From positions 266 to 64,265 of the forward strand of contig NZ_LXYI01000008.1 in assembly GCF_001650875.1 (NCBI RefSeq): DNA of 64,000 nt, given 5' to 3'. A model generated the notes under the pieces. The model was not told where the DNA came from. It worked only from the letters and a program-made list of their open reading frames with translations, and did no database searches. Positions within the stretch are counted from its first letter, which is position 1, and every line of letters begins with the position of its first letter. This DNA comes from Sulfitobacter sp. EhC04. Its GTDB lineage: Bacteria > Pseudomonadota > Alphaproteobacteria > Rhodobacterales > Rhodobacteraceae. A program made the translations under genes and the position numbers. This document shows, one piece after another, positions 1 through 9,923 of the stretch.

Positions 1-164
1 CCGCGGGCCTTCTCTTCGGGCGCGCCGTCGATCTGGTCATACGCACGGAAGTCACCGAAATACTTCGTGATCGCCGCTGTCAGGGTCGTCTTGCCGTGGT
101 CAACGTGACCAATCGTGCCGATGTTAACGTGCGGCTTGTTACGTTCAAACTTTGCCTTTGCCAT
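1..164 (-). CDS. tuf: Elongation factor Tu, N-terminal part
   Basis: Reading the minus strand from the ATG at 164 gives an EF-Tu N-terminus ([20 protein letters not shown]...). It contains the P-loop GHVDHGKT that binds the phosphates of GTP. EF-Tu delivers aminoacyl-tRNA to the ribosome. Only about 54 residues are inside the window; the gene runs off the left edge. An AAAGGGTGC ribosome-binding stretch lies just upstream of the start. A 6-bp GGGCCG/CGGCCC hairpin at 191-205 sits in its leader. No frameshift is visible in the part seen. Confidence 0.97.
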   Translation of the reverse strand, partial: MAKAKFERNKPHVNIGTIGHVDHGKTTLTAAITKYFGDFRAYDQIDGAPEEKAR

Positions 165-282
165 GGTGGTAGCACCCTTTTTGAATTGAGGGGCCGCATC
201 GGCCCGGTCCTATCTGGCGGGCGATGTATTGGGTCTTGCCAGTAAAATCAAGCGCGACTTCGCACCGACTTGCGGCCCTGCC

Positions 283-864
283 CTAGCCGCCGACTTCTTC
301 GGCGACAGGAGCGCCCGTACCGGGGCCTGCGCTGAACCAACCCTTTTCCCGGTTCTGCTTCACGAGGTAGCTTTCAATCGACTTCGCCGCATTCTGACTG
401 AGGTTCTTGAGCTGTTCTTCGGCGGACTTGGTATAGCCCGACCCCACAACCGGCCCCTGATCGAAGGATTCGAAAACCGTGATCTGATGCGGCTTCTCGG
501 TCAGCTTGAGGTTTTTCGCATCGTCCCAGACCGTGAGGTTCACGATCAGGATCGACTTGGGCGCGAACACCAGCGGGATACCGGGCTGCGCCAGCACATA
601 TCCCTCGATGCTCATCCCGAAATGATAGTCGCGGCTGCCGTTGTACCGGCCAAAGCGTTCTGCGGTGGCATCGGTGAGGGCCTTGGTCAGCTGTTCCTTG
701 CTGACTTCCCGGCTCAGGGGGCCTTTCACGGCCTTCGGGGCAACTGCGATATTGTGCAGGAGGCTGAAATCCCCCAGTGGCACCGGTGCCTTGTTCAGGT
801 CAGCCGCGCCATTGCAGGCGGCCAGAAATGCCACGGACATCAATAGGGCAAGTACGCGGATCAT
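283..864 (-). CDS. Predicted outer-membrane lipoprotein of unknown function
   Basis: The 193-residue protein starts with a lipoprotein signal peptide: a charged start, a hydrophobic core and the lipobox LAAC, with Cys17 as the likely lipidation site. The mature part is soluble and mixed alpha/beta, with no enzyme motif I recognise. It carries a string of short beta-type segments (ITVFESFDQGPVVGSGY) and ends in a Gly/Pro-rich tail. It lies upstream of tuf on the same strand but 118 bases away, so it is probably a separate unit. It is divergent from the P450 gene. Function unknown. Confidence 0.8.
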   Translation of the reverse strand: MIRVLALLMSVAFLAACNGAADLNKAPVPLGDFSLLHNIAVAPKAVKGPLSREVSKEQLTKALTDATAERFGRYNGSRDYHFGMSIEGYVLAQPGIPLVFAPKSILIVNLTVWDDAKNLKLTEKPHQITVFESFDQGPVVGSGYTKSAEEQLKNLSQNAAKSIESYLVKQNREKGWFSAGPGTGAPVAEEVGG

Positions 865-995
865 CTGTTTACCTCTTCCAGCACCGTGCTTTCACAGGCG
901 ATACCCGATGGTTGCCGCCGGTGCAATCAATTGCCACGTTGGCGAATGGTGCCGCACCCCCTATCTATCACCCAACAGGTCCAAGGAGGTTCCCC

Positions 996-2363
996 ATGTC
1001 CACCACCCTGCCCGTCCGCGTGCCGCTGGTCACCGAACCCTGGGGCATCTTCAAGAGCCTCGCAGAGGCGCGACGCAACGTGCTCAGCATTATCCCGGAC
1101 ATCGCGACGCGACAGCCCATGGTCTCGGGCAAGACAGGCAAGCGCTGGCACATGGTGATGGACCCCGGTGCAATCCGCGAAGTGCTGCTGGACCGGCTGG
1201 AGGATTACCCCAAGTCATTGGTGACCAAGAACCTGCTGAAACCCGCCATTGGCGAAAGCCTGTTCATCGCCGAAGGTGCGCATTGGCGCTGGCAGCGGCG
1301 CGCGGCCGCGCCGGTGTTTTCCCATCGCAACGTGATGAACCTGTCGCCGATCATGACCGCCGCCGCTGAACGCACGGTGGCCCGGATCGAGGGCGCAGGC
1401 CCCCGCGCGGTCAACATGCTGGACGAAATGGTCACAACGACATTCGACGTGATCGGTGATGTGACCTTTTCGGGCGGCGACACCTTTGACCGCGACAAGG
1501 TGCATGGCGCGATTGACGATTACATCGCCGAGGCGGGCAAGATCAGCCTGTTCGACGTATTGGGCTTTCCCGACTGGGTGCCGCGCCCTGGCCGCCTCAT
1601 GTCGGGTGCGGCACTCAAAGAAATGAAATCCATGGCCGACAGCGCCATCGAGGCCCGCGCGAAACGCGGCCATGAGGGCGTACCGGACCTGCTCGACCTG
1701 CTGCTGGAGGGCGTCGACCCCAAGACGAAGCGGCAGATGTCCACCTCGGAACTGCGCGACAACCTGCTGACCTTCATCGTGGCCGGGCATGAAACAACGG
1801 CCCTGACCCTGTCATGGGCGATGTATCTGATGGGTTTTGACCCGCAGGTGCAGGAACGCGCCCGCCAAGAGGTGCAGGAGGTGTTGCAGGGCCGCGCCTG
1901 CACCGGCGACGATGTCGAAAACCTGCCATACATCCGCATGATCATCGACGAAACCCTGCGCCTTTACCCCGCCGCCGGGATCATTTCGCGCACCGCACAG
2001 AAAAGCGATACACTCTGCGGTCGGGAAATTCGTCCGGGCGATACGGTGATGATCCCGATATATGCCCTGGGGCGCAACGAGCTGCTGTGGGATGATCCCG
2101 ACCGCTTCGACCCGGAACGCTTTGCCGACCGCAAGGCCATCGACCGCTACGCCTATCTGCCCTTCGGTGACGGGCCGCGCATCTGCATCGGCGCATCCTT
2201 TGCCCTGCAAGAGGCGGTGATCGTTCTGGCGACCCTGCTGTCGCGATTCGAATTCAGTCCCGTCGCGGGCAAGGAACCGAAACCGGTGATGATCCTGACC
2301 CTTCGCCCCGAGGGCGGTGTCTGGATGACGGCGAAACCGCTGGGCACCCAGGCAGTGACCTGA
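996..2363 (+). CDS. Cytochrome P450
   Basis: A heme-thiolate monooxygenase of 455 residues. The I-helix oxygen-binding motif AGHETT is at about 263-268, the ExxR motif ETLR at 319-322, and the heme loop FGDGPRICIG carries the proximal Cys397. The overall look (long N-terminus without a membrane anchor, PFGDGPRICIG) resembles soluble bacterial P450s of the fatty-acid or terpene hydroxylase kind. The start is set by AAGGAGG at 983-989, seven bases before ATG 996; the frame is open further upstream but without a ribosome site. No ferredoxin or reductase gene is next to it, so the redox partner must be elsewhere. Substrate cannot be told from the sequence. Confidence 0.93.
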   Translation: MSTTLPVRVPLVTEPWGIFKSLAEARRNVLSIIPDIATRQPMVSGKTGKRWHMVMDPGAIREVLLDRLEDYPKSLVTKNLLKPAIGESLFIAEGAHWRWQRRAAAPVFSHRNVMNLSPIMTAAAERTVARIEGAGPRAVNMLDEMVTTTFDVIGDVTFSGGDTFDRDKVHGAIDDYIAEAGKISLFDVLGFPDWVPRPGRLMSGAALKEMKSMADSAIEARAKRGHEGVPDLLDLLLEGVDPKTKRQMSTSELRDNLLTFIVAGHETTALTLSWAMYLMGFDPQVQERARQEVQEVLQGRACTGDDVENLPYIRMIIDETLRLYPAAGIISRTAQKSDTLCGREIRPGDTVMIPIYALGRNELLWDDPDRFDPERFADRKAIDRYAYLPFGDGPRICIGASFALQEAVIVLATLLSRFEFSPVAGKEPKPVMILTLRPEGGVWMTAKPLGTQAVT

Positions 2364-2444
2364 TCGGCCCGACCGTCAGGATCATCGCTGGCTTTCGTTG
2401 GGGCCCCGTCGCAAGATGCGGCTGGGCAAACGGGTGCAGGCAAA

Positions 2445-4952
2445 ATGTCGGAAGAGACAAGAATTTTCATTTCCTATTCCCCCAAGGACCAGGAAAAGGT
2501 CGCAACACTGTGCCGCTCCCTCGCGGATGAACCCGGCCTCACGGTCTTTCTGGATACGGAAGACGACTTGCCCAAGCAGGAATCGCGACCCCGACTGGAA
2601 AAGTTGATCCGCGAAAGCGATATGATCCTGTTTGCCCTCAGCCCCCGATCGGCGGAATCGCAGGACTGTGCTTGGCAGCTAGGGCTCGCCGACGGCCTGA
2701 ACAAGCGCATCATCCCCGTGGTTGTGGATCACGTGGACGGCAAGCTGCCGCCAGCTCTGGCAGGACTGAACCACATCTATGCAACCGACCACGATGATCT
2801 TACCACCGCGATAGACAGCATAAGGTCGGCAATCGGCAGCGATATCGACTGGATCAGGGAACACACGCGCCTTGCCGCATTGGCCCACAGTTGGAGTGCG
2901 GCGGCGCGGCCACGCGCGCAGGCCCTGCGCGGGGCCGAACTGCAAGCCGCCCAGAATTGGCTGGCAGGGCAACCAAAAGACACGCCGCAGCCTACAGCCG
3001 AACAGCGTCGATTTATCCTGGATAGCCAAAGGGCTGCGGCCCGGCGTCAGCGCAGCACAGCCTCTGGCGCGGTCGCGGCCCTGATTGTTGTCGGCGTTCT
3101 GGGCGTCCTCGGCTGGACCCAGCGCAACGCGGCACGAGAAGGCGAACGCAATGCCGAAGCTGCCCTGCGCACCGCGACAGAGGCCTCTGGCGCTCTGTTG
3201 TCAGACCTCGCGCAAGAATTCTCGTCTGTCCCAGTCCCCGCAGAGACGATGCGCAAGATATTGGGGCAGGCCCAGGACCTGCACGCCAACCTGATACAGA
3301 ACTTTCCCCATGATCGCCTCTTGCGGGACAACGACGCCATGGCGCAAGCACAGGTTGGCGATGCCCTCTACCTTTCAGGCAACCTCAAATCGGCGCGCAA
3401 GGCGTATCAGGAGGCACGGAACAAGCAGATGGCACTGCTTGCGGAAACGCCGGATCACACGGGGCGCCAACATGCCCTTGGGGTCACGTCAGCGCGGCTC
3501 GGCGATCTTGCGATTGCCGAAGGAAATCCTGCCGAGGCGCGGAAGCATTACACGGCGGCACTTGATCTGTCCCTGGTGCTGGATGACGTGGACCCGTCGC
3601 TGGGCCGTCATGGGGCTGGCACCGCAGGCATTCTGGACAAGTTGGGCCGTATCGCATTGGGCGAGAATGACCTGACCAGGGCTGAGGACCTGTTCACGCA
3701 AGCCCACGAATTGCGGGCTGCACTGATAAAGCGGGATCCGGCGAACCCGGACTGGCAGAACGAATATGCCGCCAGCCTGGGGTCGCTGGCCGGTCTCTCA
3801 CAGGCACGCGATACACCCTCAATTGCCCGGGATCTGCTGCAACAGGCGCTCGAAATTCGCGAGCGCCTTGTCGCGCTGGCCCCCGATAACGTCACATTCA
3901 AACACGATGCCGCTGTCTTGCTGGACGCACTGGCAGATATTGCGCGCGAACTGGGCGATACTGATCTAAGCCGGGCGTATCTCGACAGGGGCCTCGACCT
4001 GGCACGGGCCATGGTACAAATAGACCCTCAGAACGGTGCCTGGCAGCGCGATCTGGCGGTCAGCCTGAACAATATCGGAACAGCGGACCAGAACGCCGGC
4101 GACTATGAGGCGGCAAAGACGTATTTCGAACAGGGACGCGACATCATCCAACGTCTCGTTCTGATCTCACCCACCGAGTTGCGGTGGCAATACGATCTGG
4201 GCAAGGTCGAAATGCGGTTGGCGCAGCTTGCCGAACTCATGGACAACCCGGAAGCCGCAAAAACGCATTTTGAGGCGGCGGGTGAGATTTTCGGCAATTT
4301 GGCGGCGGAACAGCCTGACAATCCGACCTATGCAAGCGATCTTGGAATGGTGTTTTCCGGCCTTGGAACCCACGCCCATCAGACAGATGATCCGGGAAGT
4401 GCCGCGCAACATCATGCAAAGGCGCTGGACTGGCGCAGGCGCGCGGCAGAGCTGCTGCCCCACGATCCCGGTTCCCAGCGCGCCGTCACGGGAAGTCTCT
4501 ATGAAATCGCCGCTCTTCAGGAGGAAAGGAAAGACTACGACGCCGCCCTGCAAGGCTATCGCGAGATGCTGAGCCATGCGCGCACCGTGGTGACGGCATT
4601 TCCGCAAGACAGCGATCTTGCCGATGACCTGCGGGTGGCCGGTGATCTTTTCGCCAAACAGGCGGCGATTGTCTCTTTCGGGGATGTGCTGTTCTCACGA
4701 CTGGACAAGGCCGAAACCCTTGCGCGCGAGGCGCTGGAGGCAGCCCCCGACAACCGCCGGGTTGCGGCCCATCTGGCCTATGCGCTGATGTTTCAGGACA
4801 AGACAGACGCCGCGAAAGAGATCTTTCTTGCCGAACGGGGCACAGAGATCGACGGTGACCCATGGGAAATGGTCGTACAGCAGGACTTTGAGACATTTCG
4901 CAAGATCGGGCTGACCCACCCCCTGATGGGCGAGGTAGAGGCGGCCTTCTGA
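2445..4952 (+). CDS. TIR domain - transmembrane - TPR repeat protein
   Basis: An 835-residue protein with a TIR domain at about 5-130 (box RIFISYSPKDQE; IIPVVV strand at 89-94), a basic linker with the WIREHTRL pattern known from bacterial TIR fusions, one membrane helix at about 205-225 (GAVAALIVVGVLGVLGW), and a C-terminal half built of TPR-like helical repeats (about 290-830, for example SGNLKSARKAYQEARNKQMA). TIR domains either hydrolyse NAD+ or act as scaffolds. In the motif that usually reads C.WE, this protein reads CAWQ, so the catalytic Glu position is Gln78. The TIR head is probably cytosolic; which side the TPR part lies on is uncertain, because the linker before the helix is strongly basic. 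The ribosome site is weak. It stands alone: the P450 precedes it and the convergent M48 gene ends six bases after it. Confidence 0.85.
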   Translation: MSEETRIFISYSPKDQEKVATLCRSLADEPGLTVFLDTEDDLPKQESRPRLEKLIRESDMILFALSPRSAESQDCAWQLGLADGLNKRIIPVVVDHVDGKLPPALAGLNHIYATDHDDLTTAIDSIRSAIGSDIDWIREHTRLAALAHSWSAAARPRAQALRGAELQAAQNWLAGQPKDTPQPTAEQRRFILDSQRAAARRQRSTASGAVAALIVVGVLGVLGWTQRNAAREGERNAEAALRTATEASGALLSDLAQEFSSVPVPAETMRKILGQAQDLHANLIQNFPHDRLLRDNDAMAQAQVGDALYLSGNLKSARKAYQEARNKQMALLAETPDHTGRQHALGVTSARLGDLAIAEGNPAEARKHYTAALDLSLVLDDVDPSLGRHGAGTAGILDKLGRIALGENDLTRAEDLFTQAHELRAALIKRDPANPDWQNEYAASLGSLAGLSQARDTPSIARDLLQQALEIRERLVALAPDNVTFKHDAAVLLDALADIARELGDTDLSRAYLDRGLDLARAMVQIDPQNGAWQRDLAVSLNNIGTADQNAGDYEAAKTYFEQGRDIIQRLVLISPTELRWQYDLGKVEMRLAQLAELMDNPEAAKTHFEAAGEIFGNLAAEQPDNPTYASDLGMVFSGLGTHAHQTDDPGSAAQHHAKALDWRRRAAELLPHDPGSQRAVTGSLYEIAALQEERKDYDAALQGYREMLSHARTVVTAFPQDSDLADDLRVAGDLFAKQAAIVSFGDVLFSRLDKAETLAREALEAAPDNRRVAAHLAYALMFQDKTDAAKEIFLAERGTEIDGDPWEMVVQQDFETFRKIGLTHPLMGEVEAAF

Positions 4953-4958
4953 GACGAG

Positions 4959-6053
4959 TCAGTCGCAGATCCCGCGCAGGGCGGACCAATCTTCCGCGCT
5001 CAGCGCCGGGTTATACTCAGCCCCGGCTTCAACTGCCGCCCGCGCCGCTTCGATGCGGGTGCCCAGGGCCGGATGGCTCAGGAAATGCGCTGCCACGCCA
5101 TCGCGATCACCGTACTTGCGGCGAAAGCTCTCGAACATGTCACCCAGCGCGGCGGGGCTGACCCCGGCGCGCGCCAGAACGTCATGGGCGAACCTGTCCG
5201 CCCCGGCCTCGGCCTCCTGAGAATATTGCGCAGCGATCAGCCGTTCTGTCAGGAACAATACCGCCGCACCGCCTGCAAAATCGCCAAACAACAATCCCAG
5301 CACACCGATGGACCCGGCAGACCGCAAGGCATGGCGCGTGGGGTCACGGCTGACCACATGGCCGATCTCATGGGCCAGCACCGCCGCGACCTCATCGGGG
5401 CTTTCTGCCGCCTCGATCAACCCGCGAAACAACACGACAAAGCCGCCCGGCAGCGCAAAGGCATTGACCATCGGATGATCCAGCACCGCGACATTGACCT
5501 GCGCCACACCATCCGTCGGCGCGTCCAGGCGAGCCACCAGCCTTTCCAGCGCAGCCACCCCATCGGGTGCCTCGCAAAGCGGCACCGGGTTCAGGCCGGT
5601 ATCATCCAGTGCCTCGCGGATATGGCCAAAGGTTGCCTCGCCCAGCGCCCGTTCACCTGCGGACGGAATGTAGGTTGCCATGTTGTCGGCCAGCAGCGGG
5701 ATCAGGACACCAATCTGCAACGCCACCGCCGCAACCGCCGCCACGGCCCAGGCCAGAAGCCTGCCGCGCCCCTTCGGCGGCGTTCGGCGAAACCGGTGCG
5801 GCAGATGTGTCAGCAGGCTGGTGTCCGTCACGAACAGGCGCGCAAGGGGATCATCCTTCAGCCGCAGCACTGCGCCCTTCTTTCCGGCGGTATCGGGCAG
5901 TTGCCGCACGTCGGTCACGGGCCAGCGCAGGATGCGGCCATCGTCCAACCCGATCTGGAGAACCCCCGAGGCGATGTGCAGGCTGATCTCCTCTGCCACC
6001 GGCTTGTCGCCTTCGAAAAATGCAGCCCCCATGGCGTCAAACCCGATACTCAT
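4959..6053 (-). CDS. M48-family membrane metalloprotease
   Basis: A 364-residue protein. The N-terminal 90 residues form a beta-rich cytosolic domain, followed by one membrane helix at about 99-121 and a peptidase domain with the zinc motif HEIGH at 228-232. The third zinc ligand is probably Glu282 in EAEAGADRF, the expected ExxxD arrangement. This matches the M48 layout of HtpX/Oma1/BepA-type enzymes, which act in envelope protein quality control. Its start overlaps the stop of the DUF898 gene by four bases (ATGA, 6050-6053), so the two are translationally coupled and probably act together at the inner membrane. Confidence 0.9.
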   Translation of the reverse strand: MSIGFDAMGAAFFEGDKPVAEEISLHIASGVLQIGLDDGRILRWPVTDVRQLPDTAGKKGAVLRLKDDPLARLFVTDTSLLTHLPHRFRRTPPKGRGRLLAWAVAAVAAVALQIGVLIPLLADNMATYIPSAGERALGEATFGHIREALDDTGLNPVPLCEAPDGVAALERLVARLDAPTDGVAQVNVAVLDHPMVNAFALPGGFVVLFRGLIEAAESPDEVAAVLAHEIGHVVSRDPTRHALRSAGSIGVLGLLFGDFAGGAAVLFLTERLIAAQYSQEAEAGADRFAHDVLARAGVSPAALGDMFESFRRKYGDRDGVAAHFLSHPALGTRIEAARAAVEAGAEYNPALSAEDWSALRGICD

Positions 6054-7396
6054 ATCGCCGCCCCCAGGTCGAGCGCTTCGGCAAAGCCTTCGGCCTCGGC
6101 AAAGGCGTCGCGGTCGCGCTGGCTGATCGCATGCAGACCCGCCGTGGTCGGCAGGGTCGTGGTGCGCGCCATGTGGCGCATGATCGGGAAGGTGACAAAG
6201 GTGTTATGCAGCACGCCCCACAGCAGAAAGACGGACAGGTAGATCACCCCGAGGATGCCGAAGGACAGCCAGCGCGGCAGGTCGCCGAAACCGCCAAGCC
6301 CAGCGGAATTGGTCGCTTCCAGCCAAGCAAGCGGGCCGTACATGGAAATGCTCAACAACACCAGAATACTGATACCAATCACCAGCACCGCATAGGAAAT
6401 GAACATACCGAAAGTATAGATCATCGCGATGCGCGGCCCCTGCAGGCGCGAGGCAAAGGTCACGCCATAGGCGGCCTTGTGGTTGGCCATGATGCGCTTG
6501 GCCACCCAACGGTAATGGATCGCGCCATAGACGAGCCCCGCCAGAATGACCGGGATCGCCCACAGCCGCTCCGGGTTCTGCCAGGCGAGCGGCCAGCGGC
6601 CAAGTTGCAGCGCTGTCACGAACCGCGACGGCATGGCGCCCGGATTGGCCAGCAGATCCGGGCTGATCGGGTCTATCACCAATATCCACAGGGCCAGTGC
6701 CACGCCGCCAACCACCACCGTGACAAGCGGCACCGCCGCACGATAAAGCATCGGCCATCGCCCGCCCTGCACCAGTCGCGAAGAGCCGAAAAATGTCCTG
6801 TCCGTGCGGTACTTTTCCAGCAGGAATGTCATTCGGGGCCAGAGGACGCCCAGCGTCAGGATCGTCACCGCCCAGTGCACCAGCGCCCGCACGGCATAGC
6901 CCCATGCGCCTTTTTCGAGGCCAAATCGCACGCCACGCCAGCGGGTCCGGGCCAGCACATAGCGCCGGGCGCGGTATCGGGCATAAAACCAGATCGGGAT
7001 AACGCCGCCAAAGCTGGCAATGTATCCAACCCAGGAGGAATTGAAGACCGAAAAGCTGACGAACATCAGCAGCAGGTTCACGATGCCGATGTAAAAGGTC
7101 AGCACCACGACCGCGATGAAGAAGCCCAGCAGCTTTTCCAGCGGGTCGCCGACATATTCCAACGGATGCCCGCCGGGCCGCATTGCGGACCAGTACCAGC
7201 GCCGCAAACGCGTTTTCATCCAGAAGCGATAGAATCCCAGGGTCAGGATGGTGAAAAAACCGGTCTTGAGCGCAAGCCAGAACAGCGACCAGCGGCGGCC
7301 AACGAATTCAACCTGCATGCCACCTGCCGGGGGCTTCGCCGGTGCCGCCTGCGGAGCGGCGGCCCAAGGGCTGTCTGGCACAGCGGTATCGCTCAT
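6050..7396 (-). CDS. DUF898 (YjgN-like) multi-pass membrane protein
   Basis: A 448-residue integral membrane protein. After a Pro/Ala-rich cytosolic start it has repeated blocks in which a hydrophobic helix is followed by an aromatic/basic motif (for example LTLGFYRFWMKTRLRRWYW and GVIPIWFYARYRARRYVL); this repeat is typical of the DUF898/YjgN family. About ten membrane segments can be counted. Family function is not established. It is the first gene of a two-gene unit with the M48 protease (ATGA overlap) and lies 15 bases after the parC stop, so read-through from parC is possible. Confidence 0.85.
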   Translation of the reverse strand: MSDTAVPDSPWAAAPQAAPAKPPAGGMQVEFVGRRWSLFWLALKTGFFTILTLGFYRFWMKTRLRRWYWSAMRPGGHPLEYVGDPLEKLLGFFIAVVVLTFYIGIVNLLLMFVSFSVFNSSWVGYIASFGGVIPIWFYARYRARRYVLARTRWRGVRFGLEKGAWGYAVRALVHWAVTILTLGVLWPRMTFLLEKYRTDRTFFGSSRLVQGGRWPMLYRAAVPLVTVVVGGVALALWILVIDPISPDLLANPGAMPSRFVTALQLGRWPLAWQNPERLWAIPVILAGLVYGAIHYRWVAKRIMANHKAAYGVTFASRLQGPRIAMIYTFGMFISYAVLVIGISILVLLSISMYGPLAWLEATNSAGLGGFGDLPRWLSFGILGVIYLSVFLLWGVLHNTFVTFPIMRHMARTTTLPTTAGLHAISQRDRDAFAEAEGFAEALDLGAAI

Positions 7397-7411
7397 GCCA
7401 GGCGGCCCGGA

Positions 7412-9730
7412 TCAGGTGAACTTGTTGTCACGGGGGAAGCCGCGCGGGGCCATCCGACCGGCGGAGGCGCGTTTGCCGGTCCACTCGGTCAATGCGATCT
7501 CTGTCCGGGTGCGGCCCGCGGGGTCAAGCCAGGTCAAGCCGCTGACACTGTCAAAGGTGGTGGCGTCCGACAGGCCGCCGTCCTTGTACTTTTGCAGGCG
7601 CACGCCCTTGCCCCGGCCCATTACAGGCAGCTCGTCCAGACCGAAAACAAGCACCTTGCGGTTCTCGCCCACCACTGCCACGCGGTCCCCGGTCACGGGC
7701 CTGCACACCAATGCCTTCACATCGCCCCGCACGTTCAGCACCTGCTTGCCGCTCCGGGTCTGGGCCACCACATCCACCTCCGGCACGACAAACCCGTCAC
7801 CAGCGGTTGAGGCGACCAGCAGCTTGCGGTCGGGCTGGTGAATGAACAGATCAACGATGCGCACCTCGTTTGGCAGGTCCACCATCAAACGCAGGGGTTC
7901 GCCCATGCCGCGCCCGCCGGGCAGGCTGGCCGCCGAAACCGTGTAGAACCGCCCGTTTGAGCCAAAGACCAGCAGCCTGTCCGTGGTTTCCGCATGGAAG
8001 ATGAAACGCGGACCATCGCCATCCTTGAATTTCAGCTCGCGGGTCAGGTCGATATGGCCGGTCATGGCCCTGATCCAGCCCATTTCGGAACAGACAACCG
8101 TGATCGGCTCGCGGTCGATCATCGCCTCGATCGGCACGTCCTCCACCACACCGGCCTCGGCAAAGTCCGTGCGCCGCTTGCCGCAATCGACGCCGTCGAT
8201 GATCCAGTCCTTGCCGAATTGCTTTTTGGTGGCCCGCAGCTGTTCGGTGATGCTGTCCCATTGCAGGTCTTCGCTTTCCAGCAAATCCTCCAGCCCTGCG
8301 CGCTCTTCCATCAATTCGGATTGCTCGCGCAGCAGCTCCAGCTCTTCCAGACGCCGCAGGGAGCGCAGGCGCATGTTCAGGATCGCATCGACCTGCACCT
8401 CTGACAATTCGCCCTCGCCGGGCGCGGGGCTGACATAGTCCTTTTCATCCATCGCGCGGACGTGGGTCTTGCCCCAGTCCTCGCGCATGAGCGCCGCCTT
8501 GGGATCCTCGTCATAGCGGATGATGTCGATCACGCGGTCAAGGTTCAGGAAGGCAACGATGAAACCTTCCAGCACCTCAAGCCGATGGTCGATCTTTTCC
8601 ATCCGGTGGGTGGACCGACGCTGAAGCACCTCCCGGCGATGATCGAGGAAGGCGCGCAGCACTTCCTTCATGCTGCAGACCTTTGGCGTCACGCCGTCGA
8701 TCAGCACGTTCATGTTCAGCGAAAACCGCACTTCCAGATCGGAATTGCGAAACAGCATTCCCATCAACACATCCGGGTCCACGGATCGCGAGCGCGGTTC
8801 GATGATCATACGGACGTCTTCTGCGGATTCGTCACGCACATCGCCCAGAATCGGGATCTTCTTGGTCTGGATCAGCTCAGCGATCTTTTCGATCAGCTTG
8901 GATTTCTGTACCTGATAGGGGATTTCGGTGACCACGATCTGCCGTTGACCCCGGCCAAGGTCCTCCACCTCCCAGCGGCAGCGCAGGCGAAAGCCGCCCT
9001 TGCCGGTGCGGTAGGCCTGCGCGATGTTCTCGGGCGGTTCCACGATGATGCCCCCGGTGGGGAAATCGGGGCCGGGCACAAAGTTGAGCAGGGTATCATC
9101 CCGGCAATCGGGCACTTTGATCATGTGCATGCAGGCATCGCAAAGTTCGGCGATGTTATGCGGCGGAATGTTGGTGGCCATCCCCACGGCAATGCCCGAC
9201 GACCCGTTGGCCAGCAGGTTCGGGAACTGCGCGGGCAGCACCGCCGGTTCGGTCAGGGTGCCGTCATAATTCTCGCGGAAATCGACAGCGTTCTCGTTCA
9301 ACCCTTCCAGCATCGCCTCGGCAACGGCGGTCATCCGCGCCTCGGTATAGCGGCTGGCGGCGGGATTATCGCCGTCGATATTGCCAAAGTTGCCCTGGCC
9401 GTCGACCAGCGGATAACGCACGTTGAAATCCTGCGCCAGACGCGCCATCGCGTCATAGATCGCGGCGTCCCCATGCGGGTGATAGTTGCCCATCACATCG
9501 CCCGAAATCTTGGCCGATTTACGGAATCCACCGGTCGATGCCAGCCGCAATTCGCGCATTGCAAAAAGGATGCGGCGGTGAACCGGCTTCAGCCCGTCCC
9601 GCGCATCGGGCAGCGCACGGTGCATGATCGTGCTGAGAGCATAGGTCAGATACCTGTCGCCCAGCGCGCGGCGCAGCGGTTCGGACACATTGTTCGGGTC
9701 CGCCTGAGGGGGGTCGGTTACATCTGACAT
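7412..9730 (-). CDS. parC: DNA topoisomerase IV subunit A
   Basis: The 772-residue breakage-reunion subunit of topoisomerase IV, which decatenates daughter chromosomes with ParE. The catalytic Tyr is about residue 128 in [11 protein letters not shown]; the winged-helix region [11 protein letters not shown] is at 84-94; and the C-terminal third holds beta-pinwheel repeats. It is ParC rather than GyrA because the C-terminal domain is shorter and lacks the GyrA box. Ala stands where E. coli ParC has Ser80, a common alphaproteobacterial state. I place the start at ATG 9730 (MSDVTDPPQ...); the frame is open for 27 more codons, but those do not look like family sequence. No strong ribosome site is seen. 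Confidence 0.94.
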   Translation of the reverse strand: MSDVTDPPQADPNNVSEPLRRALGDRYLTYALSTIMHRALPDARDGLKPVHRRILFAMRELRLASTGGFRKSAKISGDVMGNYHPHGDAAIYDAMARLAQDFNVRYPLVDGQGNFGNIDGDNPAASRYTEARMTAVAEAMLEGLNENAVDFRENYDGTLTEPAVLPAQFPNLLANGSSGIAVGMATNIPPHNIAELCDACMHMIKVPDCRDDTLLNFVPGPDFPTGGIIVEPPENIAQAYRTGKGGFRLRCRWEVEDLGRGQRQIVVTEIPYQVQKSKLIEKIAELIQTKKIPILGDVRDESAEDVRMIIEPRSRSVDPDVLMGMLFRNSDLEVRFSLNMNVLIDGVTPKVCSMKEVLRAFLDHRREVLQRRSTHRMEKIDHRLEVLEGFIVAFLNLDRVIDIIRYDEDPKAALMREDWGKTHVRAMDEKDYVSPAPGEGELSEVQVDAILNMRLRSLRRLEELELLREQSELMEERAGLEDLLESEDLQWDSITEQLRATKKQFGKDWIIDGVDCGKRRTDFAEAGVVEDVPIEAMIDREPITVVCSEMGWIRAMTGHIDLTRELKFKDGDGPRFIFHAETTDRLLVFGSNGRFYTVSAASLPGGRGMGEPLRLMVDLPNEVRIVDLFIHQPDRKLLVASTAGDGFVVPEVDVVAQTRSGKQVLNVRGDVKALVCRPVTGDRVAVVGENRKVLVFGLDELPVMGRGKGVRLQKYKDGGLSDATTFDSVSGLTWLDPAGRTRTEIALTEWTGKRASAGRMAPRGFPRDNKFT

Positions 9731-9923
9731 GGAGGGCTTTCTATCCAAGGGTGGCTTGGGCGGCAAGCGCTGGAATGCCTGCATTGCGCCACATTGCGGC
9801 AGATGCGTCACGGGGGACCGGAATTTGCTTTTTCCCCGGTACGCCCGGATTAATTTTCAAGTAGGGAACCCAAATGCCTGACTTATGTGTTAGTGTTGTA
9901 ACGCGTGTACATTGGGGAGTGTC

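Noticed and set aside
2445-6053. A TIR-protease defence island made of the TIR protein and the M48/DUF898 pair
   Set aside because: The genes are convergent, the M48/DUF898 pair is a housekeeping-type unit, and no nuclease or other defence gene is close.
5073-7810. Long plus-strand frames opposite the M48 and DUF898 genes
   Set aside because: They mirror high-GC codon bias of the real minus-strand genes, are rich in Arg, His, Gln and Pro, and show no domain or ribosome site.
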